Shown here: positions 8,819 to 16,094 of the stretch, piece after piece
How positions within the stretch are numbered: position 1 is the stretch's first letter
How the letters are laid out: each line of letters opens with the position of its first letter
IMG/VR virus record: IMGVR_UViG_3300032288_001213
Coordinates: 1-28,455 of that record
Length of the DNA: 28,455 nucleotides
Source of the DNA: a virus
Direction: 5' to 3' (one strand)
The notes under the pieces: model-generated
Database searches by the model: none
Seen by the model: the letters and a program-made list of their open reading frames with translations, nothing else
What the model was told of the DNA's origin: nothing
Program-made: the position numbers and the translations under genes

Positions 8819-10636
8819 GTGGCTATCAATGTAGAACTCGACGAGTTAGACAAACACATTATCATTACGTCAGATTGGCGTTTTAAGGAACTCTGCAAGA
8901 GTATTCCAGGCTCAACCTACGATTCTAAAACTCAGAACTGGAAGGTTCCAGTTTCTTGGTCTGCTTGCCTTGCTTTGCGTTCAACTTTTAAAGATGATTT
9001 AGTGCTTGGCGAAAGAATCAAAACTTGGGCTGTTAACGAACGTGCAAATCGTATTGACCCAGCAAACGCTTTACGTGATTTAGAAGTTTTGCCAGAAGGT
9101 GAAACTGGAAATGAAGACTTATTTCCGCACCAGCGGGCTGGCGTTAAGTTTCTTGCTACTGCTAGACAGGCTCTTCTTGCCGATGAACCAGGGTTGGGTA
9201 AGACCGCTCAGGCTATTCGTGCCCTAAAAGAATTACAAGATAAAGGCGAAGTAGTATTTCCAGCCCTAATTGTATGCCCCAACACTTTAAAGAAAAACTG
9301 GAAACGTGAGTTTGGTAAGTGGTGGCCCAGCGTTAGAGTGCAAATAATCAAAGGCTCCGCTACTCAAAGACGTAAGCAATTTGACGAAGATAATGTCGAT
9401 GTTTATGTAATTAACTGGGAGTCTTTGCGTACCCATTCAAGACTTGCACCTTATGGCTCAGTTGCTCTTGCTAAGTGTCCTGACTGCGGTGGGCACGACG
9501 AGCGTGTAACTTTAAATAAGTGTGAAGTCCACAAGCGTGAACTGAACGAGATTGACTTCAAGGCTGTAATTGCTGACGAGATGCACCGTTCTAAAGAGCC
9601 AAAGTCTAAGCAGACTCGTGCTTTGTGGTCTGCTACTGGAGATGCTGAATTTAGATTTGCACTGACTGGTACTCCTATTGCAAACAACGTGTTAGACATG
9701 TGGTCTATTCTTCACTGGATTTCTCCAGAAGAGTTTCCTAGCAAGACTAGATGGATTGACCGAATGGTTAACACTATGCTTAACGCATTTGGTGGAATGA
9801 TGGTTTTAGGTCTAAAGCCACACATGGAAGACGAGTTTCGTTCTGTAATCAATCCACGTATGCGTAGAATGTTGAAGTCTCGTGTATTGCCTTGGCTACC
9901 TGAAATGATGTTTGAACGTAGAGATGTTGAAATGTCTACAAAGCAGAAAAAGGCTTATGACCAAATGCGTGACACGATGATTGCTGAACTAGAAGGCTCT
10001 AGCGATGCAGTTGTGGCTCCTAGTGTTTTGACTCAGGCTCTTCGTCTACATCAGTTTGCAAGTTCTTATGCTGAGACTGTTGTCGACGAAACTACAGGTG
10101 AATCTAAAGTTCTTTTGTCAGACCCCTCCTGTAAAGTAGATGCTCTGATGGATGACATTAAAAATGGTGACTTTGGAGATGACTCGGTAGCAGTATGTGC
10201 CGTATCTCGCCAGTTGCTAGAACTGTTAAGTGCAAATCTAACTAAAGAAGGAATTGCACACGGAATGATTACTGGTGCTCAGAATGAAGATGAACGCCAG
10301 CAAGCCATTGACGATTTTCAATCTGGAAAGATTAAGTGGATTCTATTTACTGACAAGGCTGGTGGTGTCGGTGTCACTTTGACAGCAGCACGCAGACTCG
10401 TTATGCTACAAAGACCGTGGTCTCTTGTAGACCACAAGCAAGCACTTGACCGTGTTCACCGCATCGGCTCTGAAATTCACGATTCTATTTTGATTATGGA
10501 CTACGTGACAGAAGGAACTATTGAAGAACGTGTAATTCAAGTTCTCGAAACAAAGGCAGAAAACTTCGAACAAATTGTAAAAGATAAATCTAAATTGTTA
10601 GAGTTGCTAAAAGAAGACAAGGCTGGTACTATCTAA
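8819..10636 (+). CDS. SNF2-family (HARP/SMARCAL1-like) DNA helicase/translocase
   Basis: This is a superfamily 2 ATPase that probably remodels or anneals branched DNA during phage replication. Motifs in order: a short N-terminal HARP-like segment (about 15-56), FPHQRAGVKFL (Q-type motif), Walker A DEPGLGKTAQ (122-131), DEMH box (253-256), ALTGTP (281-286), and the SNF2 C-lobe GGVGVTLTAA with QALDRVHRIGS. Between the Walker A and DEMH boxes sits a small zinc-finger-like insertion, CPDC...CEVH (C220, C223, C235, H238). The start is a GTG at 8819 preceded by AAAGGA at 8803-8808; the spacing of 10 is slightly long but no better start exists. It is the first gene of the recombination operon and ends 3 nt before the nuclease gene. 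Confidence 0.93.
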   Translation: MAINVELDELDKHIIITSDWRFKELCKSIPGSTYDSKTQNWKVPVSWSACLALRSTFKDDLVLGERIKTWAVNERANRIDPANALRDLEVLPEGETGNEDLFPHQRAGVKFLATARQALLADEPGLGKTAQAIRALKELQDKGEVVFPALIVCPNTLKKNWKREFGKWWPSVRVQIIKGSATQRRKQFDEDNVDVYVINWESLRTHSRLAPYGSVALAKCPDCGGHDERVTLNKCEVHKRELNEIDFKAVIADEMHRSKEPKSKQTRALWSATGDAEFRFALTGTPIANNVLDMWSILHWISPEEFPSKTRWIDRMVNTMLNAFGGMMVLGLKPHMEDEFRSVINPRMRRMLKSRVLPWLPEMMFERRDVEMSTKQKKAYDQMRDTMIAELEGSSDAVVAPSVLTQALRLHQFASSYAETVVDETTGESKVLLSDPSCKVDALMDDIKNGDFGDDSVAVCAVSRQLLELLSANLTKEGIAHGMITGAQNEDERQQAIDDFQSGKIKWILFTDKAGGVGVTLTAARRLVMLQRPWSLVDHKQALDRVHRIGSEIHDSILIMDYVTEGTIEERVIQVLETKAENFEQIVKDKSKLLELLKEDKAGTI

Positions 10637-10639
10637 ACC

Positions 10640-11596
10640 ATGAATGACGTAACTACTGAAAACAAAGAACCATACCGTCTCTCTAACTCAGAGATTCAGG
10701 TATTCAAAGATTGCCGACGTAAGTGGTGGCTTAACTACTACCGTCGACTACAACCAAAGCAAAAGGACTACACTGGTGCTCTTGCTCTTGGTTCTCGTAT
10801 TCACGAAGCCCTAGACCAGCACTACTCTAAAAATGTAGATTTGCTTGAGGCTCACGCTGCTCTTGTGAAAAAAGACATGGACACTCTAGTTGCTGAATAT
10901 CGTGACACTCACGACTTGGAGGCTGAGGCTGAACTTGGTCGTATCATGCTTGAAGGCTATCTACAGTGGATGGAAGATGAAGGCATTGACGCTGACCTTG
11001 AAATGATATCTACTGAAGAGATTATTGAAATGCCATTGTTTGATGGTGAAGTAATTCTTCAAGGTAAGTTGGATATGCGTGTTCGTCGTCGTTCTGACGG
11101 TGTCCGTATGTTCCGTGACTTCAAAACTGTTGGTGGCTCATTCTCTGATTTTGCTAATCAGGCTCAAATGAATGAACAGATTCTTACCTATATGCTTTTG
11201 GAATCCGCTCAAAACAAGAATCCTGAAGAGCGTTCTGAAGGTGGCATCTTTACCATGCTTAAAAAGGTAAAGCGTACCGCTGCTGCAAAGCCACCGTTCT
11301 ATGAGCAAATCGAAGTTCGTCACAACGTGTTTACAATGCGTTCTTTTTGGCAACGTATTCATGGAACTATCTCTGACCTGATGGGAGTCAAGAAGGCTCT
11401 TGATGCAGGTGCAGACCCTAATTTTGTCGCTTATCCACGTCCTGGAAAGGACTGCAAGTGGAAGTGCCAGTTCTACACTGTATGCCCGCTAATCGACGAC
11501 GGTTCCGCCGCCGAAGCGTTAATCAGTGAGATGTACGAGGTCGCCGACCCGTATGGTTATTACAAATCAGAAGACGAAAAGAAAGGTAGTGACTAA
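10640..11596 (+). CDS. Cas4/RecB-like PD-(D/E)XK exonuclease with Fe-S cluster signature
   Basis: This 318-residue nuclease probably resects DNA ends for recombination. The PD-(D/E)XK core is visible as H55, the GKLD aspartate D145, the D160-F-K162 pair and the Q...Y motif (QMNEQILTY, about 177-184). Cysteine C25 near the N-terminus together with C272, C276 and C282 at the C-terminus (CKWKCQFYTVC) is the arrangement that binds a 4Fe-4S cluster in Cas4 and AddB-type nucleases. It begins 3 nt after the helicase stop and ends 2 nt before the ATPase gene. A helicase, such a nuclease, a Sak4-like ATPase and an SSB in one operon is a recognised phage recombination arrangement. No Cas genes or repeats are present, so a CRISPR role is not suggested. 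Confidence 0.9.
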   Translation: MNDVTTENKEPYRLSNSEIQVFKDCRRKWWLNYYRRLQPKQKDYTGALALGSRIHEALDQHYSKNVDLLEAHAALVKKDMDTLVAEYRDTHDLEAEAELGRIMLEGYLQWMEDEGIDADLEMISTEEIIEMPLFDGEVILQGKLDMRVRRRSDGVRMFRDFKTVGGSFSDFANQAQMNEQILTYMLLESAQNKNPEERSEGGIFTMLKKVKRTAAAKPPFYEQIEVRHNVFTMRSFWQRIHGTISDLMGVKKALDAGADPNFVAYPRPGKDCKWKCQFYTVCPLIDDGSAAEALISEMYEVADPYGYYKSEDEKKGSD

Positions 11597-11598
11597 GC

Positions 11599-12357
11599 AT
11601 GTCAGATGTACAGCGTTCACTAACTCTTATGGTCTATGGCGAGTCAAAGGTTGGTAAGTCAACTTTTGCTGTCACAGCACCATACCCTCGCCTGATGCTA
11701 GACGTTGAAGGTGGACACAGATTCCTTCCAATCAACGTTAAGTATTGGGACCCAATGCGTGAGGAGCCACCAGTGGCTGACGGCACTTGGGACACAGTTG
11801 TAGTACAGGTTCGTGACTACGACGTCGTTATGAAGGCATTCCAATGGCTTCAGAGCGGTAAGCACCAGTTCAAGTCTCTTATCATCGACTCAATTTCTGA
11901 GTTGCAGGTTAAGTGCATGGACAACATCGCTGGTACAGAGCAGATGAAGATGCAGCAGTGGGGCGAACTTCTTCGCCACATGGGTGCACTACTTCGTGAC
12001 CTCCGTGACCTTACGATGCACCCTACTCAGCCACTTGAGGCTGTAGTACTAACTGCTATGGCTAGACGTGGTCAGGATGACCGTATGCACCCTTATCTAC
12101 AGGGTCAGTTGGCTGTACAGGCTCCGTATTTCTACGATGTTCTTGGTTACATTGCAATCGAGACCATTCAAAATCCAGACCCAACTCAGTTGCCTTACAA
12201 GGCACGTCGGATGTATGTGGAACGCACCGATGAAGTCGAGGCTGGAGAACGTGTTCAAGGTCGTCTTGGTCAAATTGTTGAACAAGAAAACCTTGGAGTC
12301 GAGCGTATGCTTGACATGATTTTCGGCGAAAAAGCCGAGAAAAAGAAGTCGGCTTAA
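11599..12357 (+). CDS. Sak4-like RecA-fold ATPase (single-strand annealing/recombination)
   Basis: This 252-residue protein is a single-domain RecA-like ATPase of the phage Sak4/AAA_24 type, which promotes strand annealing with the phage SSB. Walker A is GESKVGKST (14-22); Walker B is LIIDS (94-98), followed by a helix SISELQ. LMLDVEGG (32-39) fits the usual strand after the P-loop. There are no RecA DNA-binding loops or C-terminal domain, so it is not full RecA. It starts 2 nt after the nuclease stop. Its codons end in C more often than those of the tail genes, which may reflect high expression. Family call is strong; activity is inferred from known relatives. Confidence 0.88.
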   Translation: MSDVQRSLTLMVYGESKVGKSTFAVTAPYPRLMLDVEGGHRFLPINVKYWDPMREEPPVADGTWDTVVVQVRDYDVVMKAFQWLQSGKHQFKSLIIDSISELQVKCMDNIAGTEQMKMQQWGELLRHMGALLRDLRDLTMHPTQPLEAVVLTAMARRGQDDRMHPYLQGQLAVQAPYFYDVLGYIAIETIQNPDPTQLPYKARRMYVERTDEVEAGERVQGRLGQIVEQENLGVERMLDMIFGEKAEKKKSA

Positions 12358-12412
12358 CCCTAGTCGATGTCTAAAAGTAAACCCTCAATTCAAGAAAGAA
12401 TAGGTGAGTGCT

Positions 12413-12961
12413 ATGAGTAGCATTAACTGGGGCGATTTAGTAAAGGATGCTGGCGAATCTGCTAGCGGAAATTACGAGCCGTTGCCCGACGGCGATTATG
12501 AACTGAAGGTAATCGAGGCATCTGCCACTGTTTCACAGAGTGGTAAGACAATGTTCAAGATTACAACTGAAGTACAAGGTGGACCTTTCAACAAGCGTCG
12601 CATCTGGGACAACCTAGTTGTCTCCCCTGAAAACAAGAACGCTCTAGGTATCTTCTTCTCGAAGATGGCAGCACTAGGTGTTCCTCGTGAGTTCTTCTCA
12701 AACAACAACCCAAGCAATGCTCAGGTTGAACAGGCTATTCTGGGTAAGACTTTCCGTGCAACTATCGGTAAGCGTACTTGGAACAACGACGTGAAGAACG
12801 AAATTAAGAAGTATCACGTTGGTGTTGCTTCTTCTCCAGTGGCTCAGGCTACGACAGTTGCAAGTTCACCACTTCCACCTGCTCCACCTGCTCCACCTGC
12901 ACCTCCCGCTCCTCCTAGTGCACCAGTTGCAACTTCTGCTCCAACTGACGCACCTTTCTAG
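12413..12961 (+). CDS. DUF669-like single-stranded-DNA-binding protein
   Basis: This protein probably coats single-stranded DNA and acts with the Sak4-like ATPase. The N-terminal 130 residues (PLPDGDYELKVIEASATVSQ, FKITTEVQGGPFNKRRIWDNLVV, GKTFRATIGKR) match the DUF669 style found beside phage recombinases. The C-terminus is a flexible Pro/Ala linker ending in PTDAPF, which resembles the SSB tip (DDIPF) that docks partner proteins. The ATG at 12413 is preferred because AGGTGA at 12402-12407 sits five bases before it (182 residues); a GTG at 12404 would add three residues. It is the last gene before a strong terminator. The SSB role is known for the family and inferred here. Confidence 0.82.
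   Translation: MSSINWGDLVKDAGESASGNYEPLPDGDYELKVIEASATVSQSGKTMFKITTEVQGGPFNKRRIWDNLVVSPENKNALGIFFSKMAALGVPREFFSNNNPSNAQVEQAILGKTFRATIGKRTWNNDVKNEIKKYHVGVASSPVAQATTVASSPLPPAPPAPPAPPAPPSAPVATSAPTDAPF
12875..12916 (+). repeat. Short tandem repeat coding the Pro-Ala linker of the SSB
   Basis: Units of CCACCTGCT occur twice exactly at 12875-12892, then continue with slight changes to about 12916. They encode PPA repeats of the linker between the SSB core and its acidic tip. Copy number is prone to change by slippage. Confidence 0.85.
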
Positions 12962-12976
12962 GTAGAACGTAAAATA

Positions 12977-13017
12977 GGGGGCATCGTTTGCTAGTATTGT
13001 AAACGGTGCCCCCTTTT
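12977..13017 (+). terminator. Strong rho-independent terminator after the recombination operon
   Basis: A 13-bp stem (12977-12989 with 13001-13013, GGGGGCATCGTTT against AAACGGTGCCCCC, one G-U pair) closes an 11-base loop and is followed by TTTTATTT. It ends the transcript that begins before the SNF2 helicase. Confidence 0.93.
12989..12997 (+). promoter_or_regulatory. Possible extended -10 promoter inside the terminator loop
   Basis: TGC-TAGTAT at 12989-12997 is identical to the extended -10 before the SNF2 helicase (8781-8789). A transcript from it would begin near 13004, inside the terminator's 3' arm, so the hairpin could not form in the new RNA and the glycosyltransferase gene at 13033 would be expressed. 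No -35 match is present; the assignment is inference. Confidence 0.4.
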
Positions 13018-13032
13018 ATTTGAGGTAAATAA

Positions 13033-14046
13033 ATGTCAAAAATTTTCTTAACTGGAATGTCTGCCCCGCAAGCATCTCCTTCTGCTAATTCAAAAGCATT
13101 AAGTTTTGCTGGTTTACTAAATAAAGTTTTAGTAGAAGACGGACATGAAGTAGTCTGGGCTAGTCCAAGTGTTTACATGACTAGGGAAACTCTTGAAGAG
13201 TTTGATGCAGTAATTGTTGGCGTCTCACCTATAACAAGCATGGGTGCAAACAGAGTTTATGGTGCACTAAACGTAATTCAAACTTTATGGGACTCGGACA
13301 AACTTACTTTGTTTATCGATACTCCTACTCCTAGTCAAATTGAAGTTGGGTTGAAGTCGGTAATTAACAATCCAGAGAGTTTAATTAAACCCTTCTTTTC
13401 TTATCGAAAAGAATACTCAAATGTGTCAGCAGACAAGCAAATATTTAAAAATTTAGTTAATGCTGTAAACATGCTTTACGAGGCTGACTGGCAAAAAACT
13501 ATTCACTCTAGGTTGCCTTGGAAAACTCTAGAGTCAATAAAACTTTCTCCGAATGTAAAAAAGAACCTTGTTGGCTTAAATCTAGATGCTTATGTGATTT
13601 TTGACGTTGATAGTAGCAGTAACAAGGAAAGAGCAAGTAAGTGGGTTTATGACTCAAATGACTCTAACTGGTACAAAAACGTCACTCAACTACTAAAAAT
13701 GCCAACGTTGCCAATGAAAGTTAGTAAGGGTAGCACTGATACGGATATCTATAATCAAATAGAACGTGCTATCGGAGTGCTAATTTCACCAGATAAACGT
13801 GACGGAACTAATTGGAACTATAGATATGCTCAGGCTTTAAACGCTAGAACGCCTATAGTCACCGATTGGCAAGAGAGTAGCGTTTTAGGAAGTGCTTGGT
13901 CTGTTTTAGGATATAGCATAGAAGAAATGAGTCAAAATAAACGTGACTTAGTGTCTTTGGCACAAAAGGAATCTTACCTAGCCCAGATTCCTACAAAAAA
14001 AGATGGACTAGAAAACTTAAAATCTATTTTAGGAATAGGAAAGTAA
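13033..14046 (+). CDS. GT-B-like glycosyltransferase
   Basis: This 337-residue protein probably transfers a sugar from an activated donor. The N-terminus (IFLTGMSAPQASPSANSKAL...LLNKVLVEDGHEVVWASP) looks like the first Rossmann domain of GT-B enzymes. Near residues 253-290 the sequence GVLISPDKRDGTNWNYRYAQALNARTPIVTDW resembles the donor-binding C-terminal domain, with a helix around an AL-N/G-RTPIVT element. No signal peptide or membrane helix is seen, so it acts in the cytoplasm. GAGG at 13023-13026 lies before the ATG. It opens a new transcription unit just after a terminator. The acceptor could be phage DNA, as for T4 beta-glucosyltransferase, or a virion or host glycan; the sequence does not decide. 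Confidence 0.6.
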   Translation: MSKIFLTGMSAPQASPSANSKALSFAGLLNKVLVEDGHEVVWASPSVYMTRETLEEFDAVIVGVSPITSMGANRVYGALNVIQTLWDSDKLTLFIDTPTPSQIEVGLKSVINNPESLIKPFFSYRKEYSNVSADKQIFKNLVNAVNMLYEADWQKTIHSRLPWKTLESIKLSPNVKKNLVGLNLDAYVIFDVDSSSNKERASKWVYDSNDSNWYKNVTQLLKMPTLPMKVSKGSTDTDIYNQIERAIGVLISPDKRDGTNWNYRYAQALNARTPIVTDWQESSVLGSAWSVLGYSIEEMSQNKRDLVSLAQKESYLAQIPTKKDGLENLKSILGIGK

Positions 14047-14047
14047 C

Positions 14048-14470
14048 ATGGGTAAAATCAACGAAGACTGGGTAAAAGAACAATTTGCACAGGCTGGTGT
14101 AAAACTTGGTATTGGAAATGCCGTTTTAAAACTTATACAGGCTTGGAAAGACGTATCGGTGAGAGAAAGTGATATTCCAGTAGTCATAGAGATTTTTTCT
14201 AAACTTATTAAAGGTCACTCACTTGCTAAGTCTGAAGAATCTAACGGAACTTGGGTTCCAGTGCGTAGAGGTGACATTAAAGTAACTGATTACGTTCGAG
14301 TTAAGGCGGATGCTTTCTCTGGTGACCTTGGAATGATACACAATGGTAGAGAAGGTATAGTCACCGCTATTCGCTCTGGCGACATTATTGTCAAAATGAA
14401 TGACGACAGAATCCCGCCAATAGATGGTGCCCACTACTCCCCAGACAAATTGGAAAAACTTGTTAAATGA
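14048..14470 (+). CDS. Small protein with SH3/KOW-like C-terminal half, function unknown
   Basis: This 140-residue protein follows the glycosyltransferase by 1 nt. The N-terminal half is helical. The C-terminal half (TDYVRVKADAFSGDLGMIHN, EGIVTAIRSGDIIVKMNDD, ending HYSPDKLEKLVK) has the look of a small SH3-like or KOW-like barrel, a fold that often binds nucleic acid or protein. The pattern ending in YSPDKLE is familiar from uncharacterised phage proteins, but I cannot name a function. Its stop overlaps the next start by 4 nt (ATGA). Confidence 0.6.
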   Translation: MGKINEDWVKEQFAQAGVKLGIGNAVLKLIQAWKDVSVRESDIPVVIEIFSKLIKGHSLAKSEESNGTWVPVRRGDIKVTDYVRVKADAFSGDLGMIHNGREGIVTAIRSGDIIVKMNDDRIPPIDGAHYSPDKLEKLVK

Positions 14471-14667
14471 TTAGAGAAAAATTAACTATAAACGTTTCTG
14501 GAAAAAGCAGAATAGAAATCAATAACTTAATCTCTGCTCAGGTTGCCGAGTACCTAAATGTAGACTCTGCTGATGTTGAAAAATTTGTTGACATAGAGTT
14601 AGATATTTGTGCCGAAGAAGAAGGTTTTAGTGCAACTGCTTATGTAAAGGTAAAAACTAATGCCTAA
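14467..14667 (+). CDS. Small acidic protein, function unknown
   Basis: This 66-residue protein begins at an ATGA overlap with the preceding stop and itself overlaps the methyltransferase start by 8 nt, so translation of the three genes is probably coupled. The pattern is strand (LTINVSG), helix (EINNLISAQVAEYLNV), acidic turn (DVEKFVDIELDI) and strand (FSATAYVKVKT). No motif is recognised. Confidence 0.55.
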   Translation: MIREKLTINVSGKSRIEINNLISAQVAEYLNVDSADVEKFVDIELDICAEEEGFSATAYVKVKTNA

Positions 14668-15166
14668 TTCTGACTGGAAAAACAAACCTTGGGCTGCCTC
14701 TGTAATCCAAAAGATGCAACCAAAAACTGCTATTGATTTCGGTGCTGGTGAAGGTATTTATGGTCAAATACTAAGAAAGTATTCTCCAGAAACTTACAAA
14801 GTTGCTGTTGAGATATGGGCACCTTATGTTACAGAATTTAAACTAGACAAAGTTTATGACGAAGTCTGGATTTGTGACGCAAGAATCTACCCCCACTTTA
14901 AGTACGATTTGGTAATTTTCGGAGACATTCTAGAACATATGAGTAAAGAAGATGCCCTTGCTTTGTGGGATAGAGTGTCTAAAGAGGCTAAATACGCTAT
15001 TATATCTATGCCAATTGTTCATTTTCCGCAGGGTCATATTCACGGAAACCCCTATGAAGAGCATGTAAAAGACGACTGGAGCCATGAAGAAATAGTCGAC
15101 TCTTTTAAAGGAATCGTGGCTTTTGAAAAATTTGACGTCACTGGGATGTACTTGGCAAAATTCTAG
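14660..15166 (+). CDS. Class I SAM-dependent methyltransferase-like protein
   Basis: This 168-residue protein has a Rossmann methyltransferase core. Motif I is AIDFGAGEGIYG (24-35), which binds S-adenosylmethionine; the later strand YDLVIFGDILEHMSKEDAL matches the post-motif region of methyltransferases of the Methyltransf_11/23 style, with ILEHM in the usual place. There is no DPPY or PC motif, so it is not an ordinary DNA adenine or cytosine methyltransferase. In phages such enzymes accompany glycosyltransferases and modify sugars or small molecules. Its last bases contain the -35 box of the next promoter. Fold is well supported; substrate unknown. Confidence 0.75.
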   Translation: MPNSDWKNKPWAASVIQKMQPKTAIDFGAGEGIYGQILRKYSPETYKVAVEIWAPYVTEFKLDKVYDEVWICDARIYPHFKYDLVIFGDILEHMSKEDALALWDRVSKEAKYAIISMPIVHFPQGHIHGNPYEEHVKDDWSHEEIVDSFKGIVAFEKFDVTGMYLAKF

Positions 15167-15201
15167 TTTTTGTGTATAATGATTAAGTAACGACGAAAGG
15201 A
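15152..15201 (+). promoter_or_regulatory. Consensus-like sigma-70 promoter and shared leader for the DNA glycosylase
   Basis: TTGGCA (15152-15157), a 17-base spacer and TATAAT (15175-15180) make the best promoter match in the window. The predicted start is near 15187, so the RNA begins with GTAACGACGAAAGGA (15187-15201), the same 15-base leader as at 8794. AAAGGA is the ribosome site, five bases before the ATG at 15207. Confidence 0.88.
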
Positions 15202-15206
15202 CAACA

Positions 15207-15698
15207 ATGCAAACATTTGTACCGTTAACAAGCAGTGCTTCAGACATTGCAAAAGTGCTTGACAACAAGCGTCTCAACAAGCAAGCCCTTGAGGGTTGGC
15301 AGATTCTTATGACTCTGCTTGAATTAGACCCTGAAGGCAACCATCGTAAACCCAAAGGCTGGGTAAACCACCCTGCTGTCAAAATGTGGCGTGGTCACGA
15401 AATGGCTCTATTTATGTATGTTCAAGCGATGGTACATGAGTGGATTAACCGTGGCTATAAGTCAACCATTGGAAATAAGGCTTGGAACACAGTTCAAACT
15501 GCTATGGAAAGAAGACTTATTACTGATGAAATTACTACTCCAGAGTGGCTTGAAAACAAAGAATTGTTTGAGAAAGTGGCATCTAGTCACAGGCTAGCCC
15601 TACTCAACAAAGACTATGAGTGGTACTCACAGTTTGGTTGGAACGAAGATACTGGCACTAGACCAGAGTCTTACGATTATGTATGGCCCGTTAATTAA
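15207..15698 (+). CDS. Pyrimidine-dimer DNA glycosylase family protein (Pyr_excise type)
   Basis: This 163-residue protein matches the layout of the Pyr_excise family, which includes small actinobacterial proteins distantly related to T4 endonuclease V. Recognisable blocks are MQTFVPL at the N-terminus, SDIAKVLDNKRLNKQALEGW (12-31), NHPAVKMWRGHE (53-64), EWINRGYKS and the C-terminal SSHRLALLNKDYEWYSQFGW with YVWPV. The family excises UV-induced cyclobutane dimers, cutting beside the lesion. The start ATG has AAAGGA in front and is driven by the strongest promoter in the window, so it is probably made early and in quantity. Enzymatic activity is inferred from the family; some members are uncharacterised. 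Confidence 0.82.
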   Translation: MQTFVPLTSSASDIAKVLDNKRLNKQALEGWQILMTLLELDPEGNHRKPKGWVNHPAVKMWRGHEMALFMYVQAMVHEWINRGYKSTIGNKAWNTVQTAMERRLITDEITTPEWLENKELFEKVASSHRLALLNKDYEWYSQFGWNEDTGTRPESYDYVWPVN

Positions 15699-15714
15699 AT
15701 AATAGGGCGTGTCG

Positions 15715-15752
15715 TTTAGACAATATTTGTAACAATGTATAATCATTGTTAT
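15715..15752 (+). promoter_or_regulatory. Promoter with the -10 box at the centre of a perfect inverted repeat
   Basis: TATAAT (15738-15743) is flanked exactly by AACAATG (15731-15737) and CATTGTT (15744-15750), a 7-bp perfect dyad. TTTAGA at 15715-15720 is a poor -35 at 17-base spacing. No ribosome site precedes the ATG at 15753, so the transcript may be leaderless or nearly so. A repressor bound to the dyad would cover the -10. Confidence 0.6.
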
Positions 15753-16094
15753 ATGAAAGATTCACGCATCGGTGAAACTCTGTGGAGTGAGTGGACTGGC
15801 AACAACTACGAGCCAGAAAGACTCTTTTCCACAGTTTTTTATACCGAAGAACACGTGGATATAGAGCACGAGGTAGTTCGTCGTGCACTAGCATCTGTAG
15901 TGCAAAGAGACGGACACACTGATTCACTTGGACAAGCATTCAAAGTTTTAGATTTTTGTCATAACGAACAAGGTTATGCAGGAATTGTTGATGGAGATAC
16001 TGAATTTACCCGCTGCGACGTAAACGGAATGACAATTTATGAAGACACAGTAGAAAAAGTTATTCCGATTACGTGGGTGGGTATTAATGTCTGA
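15753..16094 (+). CDS. Small protein co-transcribed with WhiB, function unknown
   Basis: This 113-residue protein is not recognised. The ATG at 15753 is chosen because it lies 9 nt after a TATAAT box; an in-frame ATG at 15735 would lie upstream of the predicted transcription start. The sequence begins MKDSRIGETLWSEWTGNNYEP, has an acidic helical centre and ends in a strand-rich part (MTIYEDTVEKVIPITWVGINV). There is no cysteine motif or membrane segment. Its stop overlaps the start of the WhiB gene by 8 nt, so it is translationally coupled to it and may act with it or be autoregulated through the dyad promoter. Confidence 0.6.
   Translation: MKDSRIGETLWSEWTGNNYEPERLFSTVFYTEEHVDIEHEVVRRALASVVQRDGHTDSLGQAFKVLDFCHNEQGYAGIVDGDTEFTRCDVNGMTIYEDTVEKVIPITWVGINV

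Noticed and set aside
10640-11596. CRISPR-associated Cas4
   Set aside because: The Fe-S nuclease signature is shared with phage recombination nucleases; no Cas1, Cas2 or repeat-spacer array is present.
12367-12420. Seventeen-codon frame (MSKSKPSIQERIGECYE) between the Sak4-like and SSB genes
   Set aside because: It overlaps the SSB start neatly but has no ribosome site and no recognisable similarity; could be a gene remnant, but unsupported.
14660-15166. DNA adenine or cytosine methyltransferase
   Set aside because: Motif I is present but neither DPPY/NPPF nor the PC motif of DNA methyltransferases is found.
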